From: Dryomyza anilis
Lineage: Eukaryota > Arthropoda > Insecta > Diptera > Dryomyzidae
DNA: 64,000 bases
Direction: 5' to 3'
Assembly (NCBI GenBank): GCA_951804985.1
Contig: OX638136.1
Span: forward strand, 8,373,852 to 8,437,851
The notes below the pieces were generated by a model. It worked only from the letters and a program-made list of their open reading frames with translations, made no database searches and was not told the origin of the DNA. The position numbers were made by a program, and so were the translations under genes. Shown in pieces: positions 45,265 through 56,876 of the stretch. Every line of letters starts with the position of its first letter. The stretch's first letter is position 1.

Positions 45265-47455
45265 CTATATATCTATATTCATAAAAATATATAAATCATT
45301 ATTTAAAGCTTTAATATAATCAATTTTGTAATGTCCCCAAGCAAGTGTATACCGTTTTAGTATATTCCGTTTATCATCTATAAAATTAAGTGATAATTTA
45401 TTTACACATTGTGTATATAAAATATGGGCTTTAGATCTTATTATATACATTTCTCTCATTATAACTTTCTTTTTGTAAAGGCTTGTTTTATAATCATGAA
45501 TAGTAAATGTTTTACTAACTGATTTTTTAACACCCTTTGCTTTTGATGTTGGTATATCATTTTCAACAGTAAAAAAGTATGTTTTGGGTTTAAGACATAT
45601 TATTTCTTTCATTACTTTGCCATTATTTTCGTCTTTCATCAAACCCACAACTTTACAATTATTTTGATGATAACCATATATATTAGGATACTCATAACTA
45701 GAAGTGTCAAAAATATAATTTGATGGATTAGTTTTTTCAACATCTTCATAAATGTCTTTATAGAAATCATTTGTTTTAATCTCAACTATAAGAGAATCTG
45801 TGTCCGTATAAGCTAATCTTACATTAGTATTAAATTTAGTTTTTAAGTAATTATAATAGAAGTCGTACATTTTCCATTTCGATAAATCTAATACACAAAA
45901 TCCTGTATAAATAGGTTTATTTAACTTAACTTTAAGAACTTTTGATTCTATTACTATCATATTTTCATTAATATTAGTTCTACTATGGAATGCTGGATTT
46001 GCTATTATTGATCTGGCTCCTTTAACTTTACCATTATTCTCCCAATTGCAACAAATGTTTACATTTCTTCTATTTTCAACATTTTCCATAGTTTTGCCAT
46101 AAACTGAATTATTCTGTATTTTATACCTATTCTTATTATTAAGATCTGCTATAAGTTTTTTAGAATTAGAATTACAAGAAGGTGGTGTTATATTTTCTGG
46201 ACAAAACGGAAAATCGTTATGTAAATTATGAATTGAAGAAGGATATTCTAAGTCTACTTCAAAAATATATCCTTTAGAAGAATGTTCATTAATAGATTTA
46301 AGTTTTTCAATAGTAAACTCTGTAATTTCATATGACTCTAAAAATCTAAATTCCTTAAAAGGTAATGGCTGTGACATCGCATAACCATATAAATTATTTG
46401 CGTCATAATACATTAAATATGATGAACATTTAGATTTATCAAAGTTATGCATATATTTATTATTGGCTTTTACATGTCTAATCGAGCATTGTGTTAAACC
46501 TCCACGTATACCGTCTTGAATAAAAGTATACATTTCTATATCGGTAATTAGTTCGAGGTTAATTTTAGTCATCTTGAGCATAGCATCCCAAGATAATCCG
46601 GGAGCAGTGAAGTAATGACACGGATCAAGCTCATAAATTTTAAGACAAATTTTTCTAAAATTCTCAAAAACATCCGCAAGTAAGACAACATCACACTTTA
46701 GGTATACTTCTAAACAATGTTTTAAAGATTTACAATTTAAAATGTTCCATACATTCAGAGCATAAGCATAGTCATCTTCAGAACACTCTTCATTAATTAA
46801 TCTATTAAAAAACTTATCTTTAGCAGGTAATTGATTTTCTTTTAACCTATTAAAGGAAAAACACATTTTCTATAAAATATCTTATACGAATTATTGTTAA
46901 AAACCTTTTTAGTTATATGGATTGACTCGTCATTTAGAGTTTTCACCAATTTCTCAAGACTGCTAGGTAAAAATCTAAATGAATCTATAAATATAAGTTG
47001 AAAACTATGATCTTTAGTTAAATTTATAGTTTTTGTTATAGATATAAATACCTCTTTATTAAGAGGTATAATATCAATAGCTCCCTCTACTTCGTTTAAA
47101 TTTTGTATAAATAAATGTAGATCATATTTGGATAAATTATGAGTTATTACCGGAAAGAATTTAGTTCTTTTTGCTTTCAAATTACATTCTGTATGAGCAG
47201 ATCCTAAATACTTTCTGATAAAATGACAATGGTGCCTTACTTTTATACTAATATTATATATTAATATCACTTTTACATATACAGCAGATTGTTGATTGAT
47301 GGAACTCGTGCATTTCCTGGTCAGTTATCTTCATTGCCTTCATCGTGGAGTAAACGTTCCAATATATTTGCGTCGCTTTCGCAACTAAAGACTTTATCAT
47401 AACTCTCGAACATTCAGGACATATAAACGAAAGATTAAATATTATATATATATCG
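45265..47455 (-). pseudogene. Polinton DNA polymerase B (protein-primed), C-terminal two thirds, frameshifted
   Basis: The main frame (46,866-45,265, 533 codons) carries the polymerase: exonuclease motif III YLKCDVVLLADV, motif A YYDANNLYGYAMSQPLP (about residue 155), motif B KIQNNSVYGKTMEN (about 250) and motif C YTDTDSLIVE (about 353). Upstream, in another frame (47,270-46,842), lie the zinc-like KVRHHCHFIRKYLGSAH, exonuclease II region ITHNLSKYDLHLFI and FIDSFRFLPSSLEKLV. Still further (47,271-47,455), broken by stops, is DQEMHEFHQSTICCICKS, also of the family. The exonuclease I block is missing; it would lie where the DINE element sits. The polymerase core itself is open. It converges on the virion genes with a 110-bp gap. 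Confidence 0.85.
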
Positions 47456-47460
47456 TTTTT

Positions 47461-48204
47461 TATTATACCCTACACCTATGAGGTACAGGGTATATTAACT
47501 TTGTGCATATATTGTAACGCCCCTTAGGAGGCGTGTCCGGTATGGAAAAGTATATATATTCTTGATCAGCATCACTACCCGAGTCCGTTTATCCATGTCC
47601 GTCTGTCTGTCTGTCCGTCTTGCTGCCCGAATACAGAATAACTTGAGAAATGCTGATCAGAATGCGATGAAATCTCGTCTCAATATATTTTAGCCAAAAG
47701 TACGAACTGAGTTTGAAAATTAGCCAAATCGGTCAACGTACACGCTCACCTCCCATACAAGTCACTTTTATATAACTCTTTCGGAACTAATAACTCGAAA
47801 GTTATTCAAGGTATAGTTATAAAATTTAAAACGTATTTTTAGAATTCACCTTAAAATATGTGGTCCAAAAATGGGCGTGATCCGCCCACTTTTTTTTTTC
47901 ATTATTTCCCGGGTTTTCATAGTGGAAATTTGATCCGTAAATTATTAAAATCAAATCTATAAAATATTAGCCTTTCAAAATTTTAAATATAGGCGTGGTC
48001 CGCCCAATTATATTTTTCAATTTTTTTTTTAGTTTTTTTGTACTTTATATAAATTTTTTAATTTATGGGGATATAAGACGTAAATTTCTGATATATGAAT
48101 AATATTCTGAGGGTTAATATCCCCACCAAAGGTGTAGGGTATTCCATAGTCGGGCGCGACCGACTATAAAAATCCGCCGCATGTGACCTAAATTTCCCAA
48201 CTCG
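47461..48204 (-). mobile_element. DINE-1/mini-me-like element inside Polinton polB
   Basis: Complete-looking element on the minus strand. Plus-strand order: ATACCCTACACC, GAATATATAC-type block, (GTCY)n at 47,596-47,620, GTGTAGGGTATTCC, palindrome ATAGTCGGGCGCGACCGACT (48,146-48,167) and CCCAACTCG. It separates the two halves of the polymerase gene. Its internal GGGCGTG-TCCGCCCA stretches occur twice. Confidence 0.75.
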
Positions 48205-49528
48205 TTTTTTTTTTACATGATGATTTGTGTGCCTCAAGAGACTATATAGATGTAAATTGTAGAATACATCCATTACAAATATACATTTTGTGGGCTCTTT
48301 TTCGTCCCTGACCGCTTATCAATTTACTTAGATCTTTTATCCAGACATAGTTAGTAATTTCTTCACTGTCACAAAATAGCAAATTGATATGTGTACTCTG
48401 TTCTTTTTCAGTGTGATAAATAGGCCCCAAAATTTCGCATTTTCCATCTGACTTTTCATTATACATGAAAATATTGATGCTAATGGAGTTGTTTAGCTCA
48501 AATATTTTTGTATTCTTTATAGAATGAGGGAAGTCTAATCCTCTAAATATCAAATTTATACCATTCACATAAATTTCCTCTGCTGTTATGTCGGAAATAT
48601 TATATGAATTAATGCGATAGGGATCATTTATTTTTATTTTTGTGTTAACTATTGCAGCAATAATAGCCCACTTAAAGCAGAAAATATCACTGTTTTGTAT
48701 ATTAATACATGCCTTTCTTTTTTCTATGTATGCTGGCAATTTCTGATATGATAATCCATTTAAGGGGCTATATTCACTTATATTAAGCTCAATTTTATTG
48801 ATTTTTATCAAAGCCCATCCACTATCCCGTTCTTGAAAGTTCTCCATTTTATTTATTAACAATTCTTCAATATTTAACATTACATCTTCAATATTATCTT
48901 TGGTTAATATTGTTAGTGGTTTTGTTATATGTGAAAAAGTGCTTAGTTTAAATTCATCATCATCTTCGACAGAAGGTTTTGAAGGACGTATGTAGTCAGC
49001 AGAGATCTCCGCATTCAATTTTAAAGATATTTTCTTATTTAATTCTCTTTCCAGTAAATTTTTAATTTTATTTCTTATTTGACCGAAATATTCATGTGGA
49101 TTTATTAGACTTTCGTCATCATTAGGTAATATGTAATCACATATTTTATTTTTAAATACTTTTCGTACCAATTTAAATCCATCTATATCTGCAATCTCTG
49201 ATGCTCTCTTATGCGCTGTTGATCTTAAATGGCCTCTCCAGAGGGATTTGTGAACTGTAACATTACAGTTCTCACAGTAACGGCTCACCGATGATGATGT
49301 TGATGCGATTTCATATTCATTATTCAGCAAATCCTCATATTTTCCTTGTTTTGAAGGAATTTCCTCTTGAAAATGTTGACAGGAATGATGTTTTAAAGTA
49401 TTTGGTCTGCTAAAAGATTTACTACACTTTAAGCAGCTAAACTTTGTATTTTCATGTATTGTCGATACATGTCTCTTTAAATTATAGTTTTTCGCGAAGG
49501 ACTTTGAACACAATGCATAGATAAACAT
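48205..49528 (-). pseudogene. Polinton DNA polymerase B, N-terminal part with zinc fingers
   Basis: 428-codon frame from ATG at 49,528. Zinc-finger-like segments: LCSKSFAKNYNLKRHVSTIH (first Cys missing), CLKCSKSFSRPNTLKHHSCQH and CENCNVTVHKSLWRGHLRSTAH. From about residue 225 it shows the N-terminal polB signature of Polintons: SGWALIKINKIELNISEYSP, LPAYIEKRKACINIQN and CFKWAIIAAI. It stops in frame at 48,242 within another finger (CNGCILQFTS), but the same frame continues past the stop with SLEAHKSSC up to the DINE element. The stop is therefore a lesion, present in both duplicates. It would be continuous with 47,455 leftwards before the DINE insertion. Confidence 0.8.
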
Positions 49529-49864
49529 TTTTTAATTTTTATAGAAGTTCTCGAAGTTGCAAACAAACGAACACTAACTTAAATTATTATTTTGAATATT
49601 AAGAAACTTCAACTTCATATTTTACAGGAATTATTGAACATAAAAAAAGTGCAGTGTTGCAGTAAAGATGTGTTACTGCAGTTTTAATTTACTGACTTCC
49701 GGTGTATTTCACTACTTAAACATTAAATTTTTCTGAATTCAAATTTTTATATTCAGTTTAATATATATCATATTACATGCTTTGATATATAAAGATGTTC
49801 TATACAATGGATATAATAATAAATTTTACTCGTTTTCATACTTTTAATATATCAACATTAAAAA

Positions 49865-50269
49865 ATGGAGTGTGAATTTTGCCCGCATTTAAAATTCTCG
49901 ACTAGAAACAACCTTAAGCGGCATATCCTGCGAAAACATAATTTTTCATATCAAAAGGCAAAAACTTATACTTGTAAGTAAATAACTAAATATATTTTTT
50001 AAAATTATTTTATATTAATAATAAAAATTTTATTAACAGTAAATCCTCAAATTGAAATACTAGAAGTCGTAACACTCCCGCCAGTAAATTTGATAGATGT
50101 TGGAATTAGGGAAGGATTATTAGATGATGGACTAGACCATCTATTTCTTAACTTAGACGATCCGAGGATGTTAAATGCGGATCATCATTATTGTAATTTA
50201 ATGGACGATAATGATGATAATATTTTATTAAACGCTCTACTGAGTTTTGAGCAGATAATGCAAATATAA
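49865..50269 (+). CDS. Small spliced C2H2 zinc-finger protein, divergent from polB
   Basis: Two exons, 49,865-49,973 and 50,040-50,269, with a 66-bp AT-rich intron (donor CTTGTAAGT, acceptor TTATTAACAG). The splice joins in frame and gives 112 residues. Exon 1 holds one C2H2 finger (CEFCPHLKFSTRNNLKRHIL, then RKH). Exon 2 is acidic and leucine-rich (LLDDGLDHLFLNLDDPRM, NLMDDNDDNILLNALLSFEQ), like a transactivation domain. It lies 336 bp from the polB start on the opposite strand. A DNA-binding regulator of the element is a reasonable guess, but I recognise no family. Intact here, broken in the duplicate. Confidence 0.6.
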
Positions 50270-50401
50270 GTTTTATAAATTATTTGTTATATTGTTTCAA
50301 ATCGTTTTAAAATAAATAAATAAAACAATATGTATATATTTAAATATTTTATTTAAAATGAATATTTTTAAAAGTAAGTATATTGATACGTTTTTTTTTT
50401 T

Positions 50402-50776
50402 TTATTCATAACGTAAATCGAATAGAGCCATCCCCATTACTTCTGATTGTAGTCCTCGAAAAATAATAGACCACTTTTTCTCATTTATATTATATAAATA
50501 TGGATCATCGGTTTGAACTTTTCTAGAAATTCTTGCTGGTAGATAAAACCATCTGTTGTCTGTTAGATGTACAATTATTTTTGTTCCATTAATTGTGTTT
50601 TTCCATTCAAATTTAGAAATCCTGAATTCCTGATCAATGGGCAAGTCATCTACTCTAATGTATGTAGAGAGGTTTCCTTTTGCTAAACTAATAATTTCAG
50701 CGAAATCCTTTAAATAATATAAATACATAAATTAATAAATACAAACAAAATTAAAAAAAAAAAACAATCTTACCAT
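50402..50776 (-). CDS. Small OB-fold-like protein, possibly single-strand DNA binding
   Basis: The frame at 50,728-50,402 is open (108 codons), but the sequence supports a spliced start: ATG at 50,776-50,774 followed at once by GTAAGA, a 66-bp intron, and acceptor TTTAAAG before GATTTCGCT (50,707). That gives about 102 residues starting MDFAEIISLAKG. Motifs: LPIDQEFRISKFEWKNTING, a beta-strand pattern, then RWFYLPARIS and YLYNINEKKWSIIFRG. Short proteins with the pattern 'Y-I-F-TKYG---V-L----FLPARI' are common near insect Polinton polymerases and look like OB folds. Function not proven. Confidence 0.5.
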
Positions 50777-50779
50777 ATT

Positions 50780-51645
50780 TTGTTGTTCCTATCAAATTGT
50801 AATGCAGACGATGAATAAATTTAATTCAAATTTCGATCCATTTATATATAATGGATATCTCTTTAAAATGAGTTAAAAAGTGAATTCTATTAGTATAAAT
50901 ATACTCAATTAAAATTTTAAAGAGAGTAAATTAAATAAATCTCAAGACAAAAAACTCTATAAAAAATATACATGTTCTAACATGCTCAATCTTTTAAACT
51001 TATAGTATAGAAAATGATTTAAAAAATGATCCCAATGGAACCTTATGGCTCCATTCATTCATATAACCAAATTAAACGACCAAACTTTGTAGAATGAAAT
51101 CCAGTACAATAACCCTTATAGTAAAATTGACCTTGAATTAAATATATGTCAATGCATTAATACAGAAGTTTCTTAACCTGTTTACAACAAAAAAAATTAA
51201 CCACAAAAAAAATAAGCATCTAATAATAATATTCATTCATATATCGAAGTTTTAAATTACAATCACCGTTCCTCAACAAAGTTTCAAATTGAACCCTTTG
51301 CTCCTCAACTCTCTTGATGATCATGCAAAATAAAACAAACAAGTATAACTATAGTATACATTATAACTACGTTAACTGAAATCTAATTGCAACTATAATA
51401 TTTTACAACAACAACATGAATACGTTTGTAAATATTCTCATTCACAAAAAATGCTTACTCCGATATAATTATCCCAACAACAACATTTACTCTTTACGGC
51501 TGCATGCCTTCATAACATGCATATAATATATATGTATGAATCAACATTAACAAATTATGTTAAAAAGTCATCCCACTGGCTCCATGCCATTATAAAATAT
51601 ATAGTATACATATAATATACATCTGTACTATACTTCCCATGAAAA
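50780..51645. other. AT-rich non-coding arm of the Polinton
   Basis: No gene seen. Contains ACAACAACA-rich stretches and scattered TGATCCC words that grade into the minisatellite to the right. A terminal inverted repeat of the Polinton might be expected here, but its partner on the left is lost. Confidence 0.35.
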
Positions 51646-51965
51646 CAATAACAAATATTCTGTTAAAATATGATCCCCATTGAAAAAACAATAACAACTA
51701 TACTGTTAAAATATGATCTCCAATGAACTACACTACCAACAACTCTGTTAAAAAATGATCCCTATTGAACTATACCAACAACAACTATGTTAAAAAATGA
51801 TCCCTATTGAATTACACTAACAGCAACTATGTTAAAAAATGATCCCTATTGAATTACACTAACAACTATGTTAAAAAATGATCCCTATTGAATTACACTA
51901 ACAACAACTATGTTAAAAAATGATCCCTATTGAAAACAATAACAACATCTCTGTTAAAATTCATT
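51646..51965. repeat. 46-bp minisatellite, seven units
   Basis: Units of the form CTATGTTAAAAAATGATCCC-TATTGAATTACACTAACAACAA, more diverged at the left. The duplicate at about 58,980-59,145 has about three units fewer. Confidence 0.85.
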
Positions 51966-52612
51966 TACACTAACAACAATGTGCTCCATGGAGCCCAGTG
52001 GGGCCAGAACCGGCGAATCCATACTACTGCAGCAATTGTCGAAAATTTCTGGATCATGTGAATTATTAATGTTGGGCGCCAATTGTAGGGGCTCGTACAA
52101 TTTATTTAATTACTTTTATTATATTTATTAATTTATTGTACGATTACTTCCGAACCAGACAGCAAATGCGTCTAGGCTGGTTAAGTAATTATTTATTATT
52201 TTAAATACGGGCCTGGACAGACAGCTAATGTGTCTAGTCCGGTCCTCGTATAAATTTATATTTAATGTTTTAAATAAAAAAAAGAAAGTCTGCGGGTAAG
52301 TTTAAAGCAAAAATTGACTGAGCATCTACTCAGTTCGAATTTTCGAACATACTCAAGTAATGTAAAAGGTTATTCATACAATTTTAAGTAATTGCTCTGA
52401 GTGCATACTTTACTTAAAGCATTTACTTCAGAGCAAATACTTTTTTAATAATACTACCCATTGTATAGAATTTCTGTTTTAAAATTTAAAAAGTTTGATC
52501 AACAAGTTGTCGACAGAAAATTTTATTTATATTAGTTCTGTTTTGAAGTTTTAAAAGCTTGATCAACAAGTTGTCGATAGAAAATGTTGTTTACAATAGC
52601 TACGTTTTTTTC

Positions 52613-52676
52613 ATAGTCGGTCTAATCCGACTTTAAATACCCTATACATATGTGTGGTTACCACTCAAAGGGTATC
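52613..52676 (+). mobile_element. Minimal DINE-like insert in the LTR-type repeat
   Basis: Only about 65 bp: ATAGTCGGTCTAATCCGACT, TACCCTATACATATGTGTGG and the inverted closing AAGGGTATCA. Also at 59,778-59,842 and 62,965-63,028. Looks like a head and tail of the DINE family with the body removed. Confidence 0.55.
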
Positions 52677-53119
52677 ATTTTTTTTAAAAAGATGAATGCA
52701 CGCCAATTAAAGAAAATTGAAAATTTCAATTGGACCAATCCATATACTGTGTATATATTTGTGATATAACAAACAAAACACAACAAAAAGCACACAAAAT
52801 AAGTATTTTAATGTTGCGACATAAAAAATAAACAAAAAGCTTTTACATGAGCTTTCGACCAACATTGTTTTAAATATAAAGCATTTCAAACGCACAAAAA
52901 CTTAGGCATTTTGTTAATGTGTGCATTTGCCCTTCGCTGATCTAGATCATATGTTTATGATCCCCAACTTTCCCTACCATTTTGCTTTCGGATTATTGCC
53001 CACCTTACCCTGCCTGAGCCTACCATTTTACTTACAACTGTTTGGTTACATTACGCTACCTATGCCTGCCATTCCCCTCCCAATTTTGTTTTCATGCTAT
53101 ACCAGGGAATTGGTATAAG

Positions 53120-53420
53120 TGAGCCCCTAGCAGGCAAAAGCATTTTGTGTAAGTTTTGGTTTTGAAAAGTATCTTCATAGCTAGAATATGGAAGGGAAAG
53201 GTAGCCTACCTGTATCATGCAAACACATTGTTTATGAATTTTGATTTCAAATTTTAAAAAGCATTTTAATAGTAGGGAACTAAAATGGAATGGTAGCCTG
53301 TTAGTATCAGGCAGAAACATTTTATAGGAATTTTAATTTGAAATTTTAAAAATCATTTTAATAGTAGGCAACTGAAAGGGAAATGTAGACTGCGAGTAGC
53401 AGGCAAAAACATTGTATAGA
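53120..53420. repeat. Short tandem repeats with GCAGGCAAAAGCATTTT
   Basis: Four imperfect units of about 80 bp within the LTR-type repeat (53,128, 53,215, 53,305, 53,400), each with a (C/T)AGGCA-AAACATT word and TTTGAAATTTTAAAAA. Present in all three copies (about 60,295 and 63,480). Small frames in this part on either strand are not genes. Confidence 0.6.
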
Positions 53421-54446
53421 TATCAGCATTCAATTACATATGTAACAAAAACTATTTATTTTTGAAGTATCCCAATTTTGAAAATTTCCAAAAAATAACA
53501 AACAGTCCTAATTTCAGTATAACAAAAGTTACAAATTAAAAACGATCACTTTACACTAAGAAAATTTGTGACAAAGTTGAAATTTTTTGAAAAATGTTCA
53601 GAGATTGAAATTTGTATTCAAAGAATACATGAAAATTAATAGCCCTATTTTGGCATTGTGAGTGCTCACAAGTCACATCTCAATGATAGGCATTTTTCTT
53701 GTTAGAATAATTGTGAACAAAATCTCAAATTCGTATTCTGGCAAAAATCTAACAAAAAAAACTCTTAATAAATCCCCCACACTGTGGGGAGGAGAGTTTC
53801 ACGTCATATTTTGAAGTTTTTCATCTAAATTAATTAAAAGTAAACAAAATCAAAATATTATAATTTCTTTTTTTTGTGAAGTTTTTAAACATATGCAAAT
53901 AATAAGTGCATCAAAATAATTTAAATAGTGCTAATTAATTATTTTTATTTCGTGAAATGCGGTTTCAGTGATTTGTTAATGGTGTAAAGTGTTTTAGTGT
54001 TAACGCAGCATCTTTTCATCAGATGCAGCATTAAGTGTTTTACTTTGGACCGCCGATTGTATTGAACTCATTTACTAATTTAATAGCTCATATAAAATAA
54101 ACAAGACGATGTTGATTATATGTAGTGATCTGCTATTTTGTGCCTCACAAGTCTCAATTTTTTGGCAGAAATCGAAAACCTTTCAATTTGAGATTCACCC
54201 AAATTTTTGAGAGGTTTTTGACGTAAACTTCTGTTCTGAGAGTTTTTGATGCTCGTCAGAATAGGACTATAATTTTAAAATTTTGTTCTGATTTATGCAT
54301 TCATTGTTTTTGAATTCTATTTTGCCAAAAAATAATTCAGACTGAAATGAATGCAATTTTCGATGAATGCATTCATTTTGAAGGCTATCTGATTGGGAAT
54401 TCAAGTGTTTGTATTTTCTTTCTTGTCTTACGTTTAGACCACCTAT

Positions 54447-54725
54447 TCAATTTAAAAATTGACCTTCAGTGAGATTTATATTAACAGGGCCAGTATTACG
54501 ATCAGTATTTTGTAATTGGGCAGTACTTCGTGTACCTTGAACTGGACCATTATAGCGCTCAGATTGCTGCGCACCTCGTACATTTTGACGATCCACATTT
54601 TGTGGTTGCGAAATACTTGGCGTTGTGTTAACTTGGCTTGTGTTAACTTGTAGTTGAGAAACGCTTGGCTGTACGTTAACTTGAACCGGGTTGCGCTCTA
54701 CGTTTTGCGGTTGGGGCATATGCAT
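54447..54725 (-). pseudogene. Gln/Asn/Val-rich gag-leader-like frame, first copy
   Basis: 92 codons from MHMPQPQNVERNPVQVNV to a stop after EGQFLN. Low complexity, with PQNVDRQNVRG-type repeats. It starts about 500 bp downstream of the primer-like site of the neighbouring LTR on the same strand, so it may be the N-terminus of a lost gag. No domain recognised. Confidence 0.35.
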
Positions 54726-55108
54726 ATGCTCTTTATGATATGTTAATTATTCGTTATGCAATGAGAGCACTGCAGTATAAGAGAACTTGTGCAATTACCA
54801 CTAATATCGCAATTCAGAGATTCGTAGAAACGTTCAGTGGTATACAAAGTCTCCAAAACAAGAACAATAATAATAGAGTTTAGTATTACTCAGCGATCAG
54901 CTAACTTTACGTTTCGGCAATCTCAGAGAGTAATATAAATTTCTCAAAAATTAAAAATGCAGCGTCGCCGTAAAACAACAACGTTCTCGGGTATTCTCAG
55001 CGGGTAGTAGCAAAACTCTCCAAAACAACAACTCAGCGTCGTCGCTGCAAACATTACAACAAAACAGGGGGTTTTCGTAGCAAAATTTATAGCAACAGGC
55101 AGTATCAC

Positions 55109-55553
55109 AGCACTTTTATATAACTCTTTCGGAACTAATAACTCGAAAGTTATTCAAGGTATAGTTATAAAATTTAAAACGTATTTTTAGAATTCACCTT
55201 AAAATATGTGGTCCAAAAATGGGCGTGATCCGCCCACTTTTTTTTTTCATTATTTCCCGGGTTTTCATAGTGGAAATTTGATCCGTAAATTATTAAAATC
55301 AAATCTATAAAATATTAGCCTTTCAAAATTTTAAATATAGGCGTGGTCCGCCCAATTATATTTTTCAATTTTTTTTTTTAGTTTTTTTGTACTTTATATA
55401 AATTTTTTAATTTATGGGGATATAAGACGTAAATTTCTGATATATGAATAATATTCTGAGGGTTAATATCCCCACCAAAGGTGTAGGGTATTCCATAGTC
55501 GGGCGCGACCGACTATAAAAATCCGCCGCATGTGACCTAACTTTCCCAACTCG
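55109..55553 (-). mobile_element. Truncated DINE-like element, copy 2
   Basis: The right 445 bp of the element at 47,461-48,204, cut by the duplication breakpoint. Retains the ATAGTCGGGCGCGACCGACT palindrome. Confidence 0.8.
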
Positions 55554-56876
55554 TTTTTTTTTACATGATGATTTGTGTGCCTCAAGAGACTATATAGATG
55601 TAAATTGTAGAATACATCCATTACAAATATACATTTTGTGGGCTCTTTTTCGTCCCTGACCGCTTATCAATTTACTTAGATCTATTATCCAGACATAGTT
55701 AGTAATTTCTTCACTGTCACAAAATAGCAAATTGATATGTGTACTCTGTTCTTTTTCAGTGTGATAAATAGGCCCCAAAATTTCGCATTTTCCATCTGAC
55801 TTTTCATTATACATGAAAATATTGATGCTAATGGAGTTGTTTAGCTCAAATATTTTTGTATTCTTTATAGAATGAGGGAAGTCTAATCCTCTAAATATCA
55901 AATTTATACCATTCACATAAATTTCCTCTGCTGTTATGTCGGAAATATTATATGAATTAATGCGATAGGGATCATTTATTTTTATTTTTGTGTTAACTAT
56001 TGCAGCAATAATAGCCCACTTAAAGCAGAAAATATCACTGTTTTGTATATTAATACATGCCTTTCTTTTTTCTATGTATGCTGGCAATTTCTGATATGAT
56101 AATCCATTTAAGGGGCTATATTCACTTATATTAAGCTCAATTTTATTGATTTTTATCAAAGCCCATCCACTATCCCGTTCTTGAAAGTTCTCCATTTTAT
56201 TTATTAACAATTCTTCAATATTTAACATTACATCTTCAATATTATCTTTGGTTAATATTGTTAGTGGTTTTGTTATATGTGAAAAAGTGCTTAGTTTAAA
56301 TTCATCATCATCTTCGACAGAAGGTTTTGAAGGACGTATGTAGTCAGCAGAGATCTCCGCATTCAATTTTAAAGATATTTTCTTATTTAATTCTCTTTCC
56401 AGTAAATTTTTAATTTTATTTCTTATTTGACCGAAATATTCATGTGGATTTATTAGACTTTCGTCATCATTAGGTAATATGTAATCACATATTTTATTTT
56501 TAAATACTTTTCGTACCAATTTAAATCCATCTATATCTGCAATCTCTGATGCTCTCTTATGCGCTGTTGATCTTAAATGGCCTCTCCAGAGGGATTTGTG
56601 AACTGTAACATTACAGTTCTCACAGTAACGGCTCACCGATGATGATGTTGATGCGATTTCATATTCATTATTCAGCAAATCCTCATATTTTCCTTGTTTT
56701 GAAGGAATTTCCTCTTGAAAATGTTGACAGGAATGATGTTTTAAAGTATTTGGTCTGCTAAAAGATTTACTACACTTTAAGCAGCTAAACTTTGTATTTT
56801 CATGTATTGTCGATACATGTCTCTTTAAATTATAGTTTTTCGCGAAGGACTTTGAACACAATGCATAGATAAACAT
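55554..56876 (-). pseudogene. Polinton DNA polymerase B N-terminal part, copy 2
   Basis: 428-codon frame almost identical to 48,242-49,528, with one residue change near the end (VWIIDLSK for VWIKDLSK). It has the same in-frame stop before SLEAHKSSC. It has no polymerase core beside it, so it is an orphan fragment. Confidence 0.8.

Larger units (their letters stand above)
42651..52020. mobile_element. Polinton/Maverick remnant
   Basis: Gene set typical of Polintons: retroviral-type integrase, FtsK/A32-type packaging ATPase, small overlapping virion-type genes, and protein-primed DNA polymerase B on the opposite strand. It is broken by a DINE insertion within the polymerase and lacks both terminal inverted repeats. 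No major or minor capsid or protease gene was found. The right arm (from 47,763) is duplicated at 55,108-59,226. Confidence 0.8.
47763..55107. repeat. Tandem duplication of 7.3 kb, copy 1
   Basis: Begins inside the DINE element (CACTTTTATATAACTC) and ends inside the LTR-type repeat (TATCACAG). It carries the polB N-terminal part, the zinc-finger gene, the OB-like gene, the minisatellite and the LTR-type repeat. Matching positions are 7,348 apart at the left and 7,169 at the right. Confidence 0.95.
52029..55107 (-). mobile_element. LTR-type repeat (primer site, LTR, leader), first copy
   Basis: Minus strand: an LTR-like end CGAGCCCCTACA (TG/CA boundary at 52,084) is followed by the primer-site-like TTGGCGCCCAAC (52,071-52,082) and a short internal piece to 52,029. 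The LTR-like part extends right for an unknown length. Near the other end lie a leader rich in CAACAACAA (54,780-55,107) and a short gag-like frame (54,447-54,725). Two 65-70 bp direct repeats (GATCAACAAGTTGTCGA, 52,497 and 52,560) and a mini DINE palindrome (52,613-52,676) lie inside. LTR length is not determinable because all copies overlap duplications or the window edge. Confidence 0.55.

Noticed and set aside
51646..51965. A CRISPR-like array
   Set aside because: Units are directly adjacent with no spacers, in a eukaryotic genome; it is a minisatellite.
52707..53320. Short frames in the LTR-type repeat (62-86 codons on both strands)
   Set aside because: They occur in all three copies only because the DNA is duplicated. 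They overlap each other on opposite strands and show no domain.
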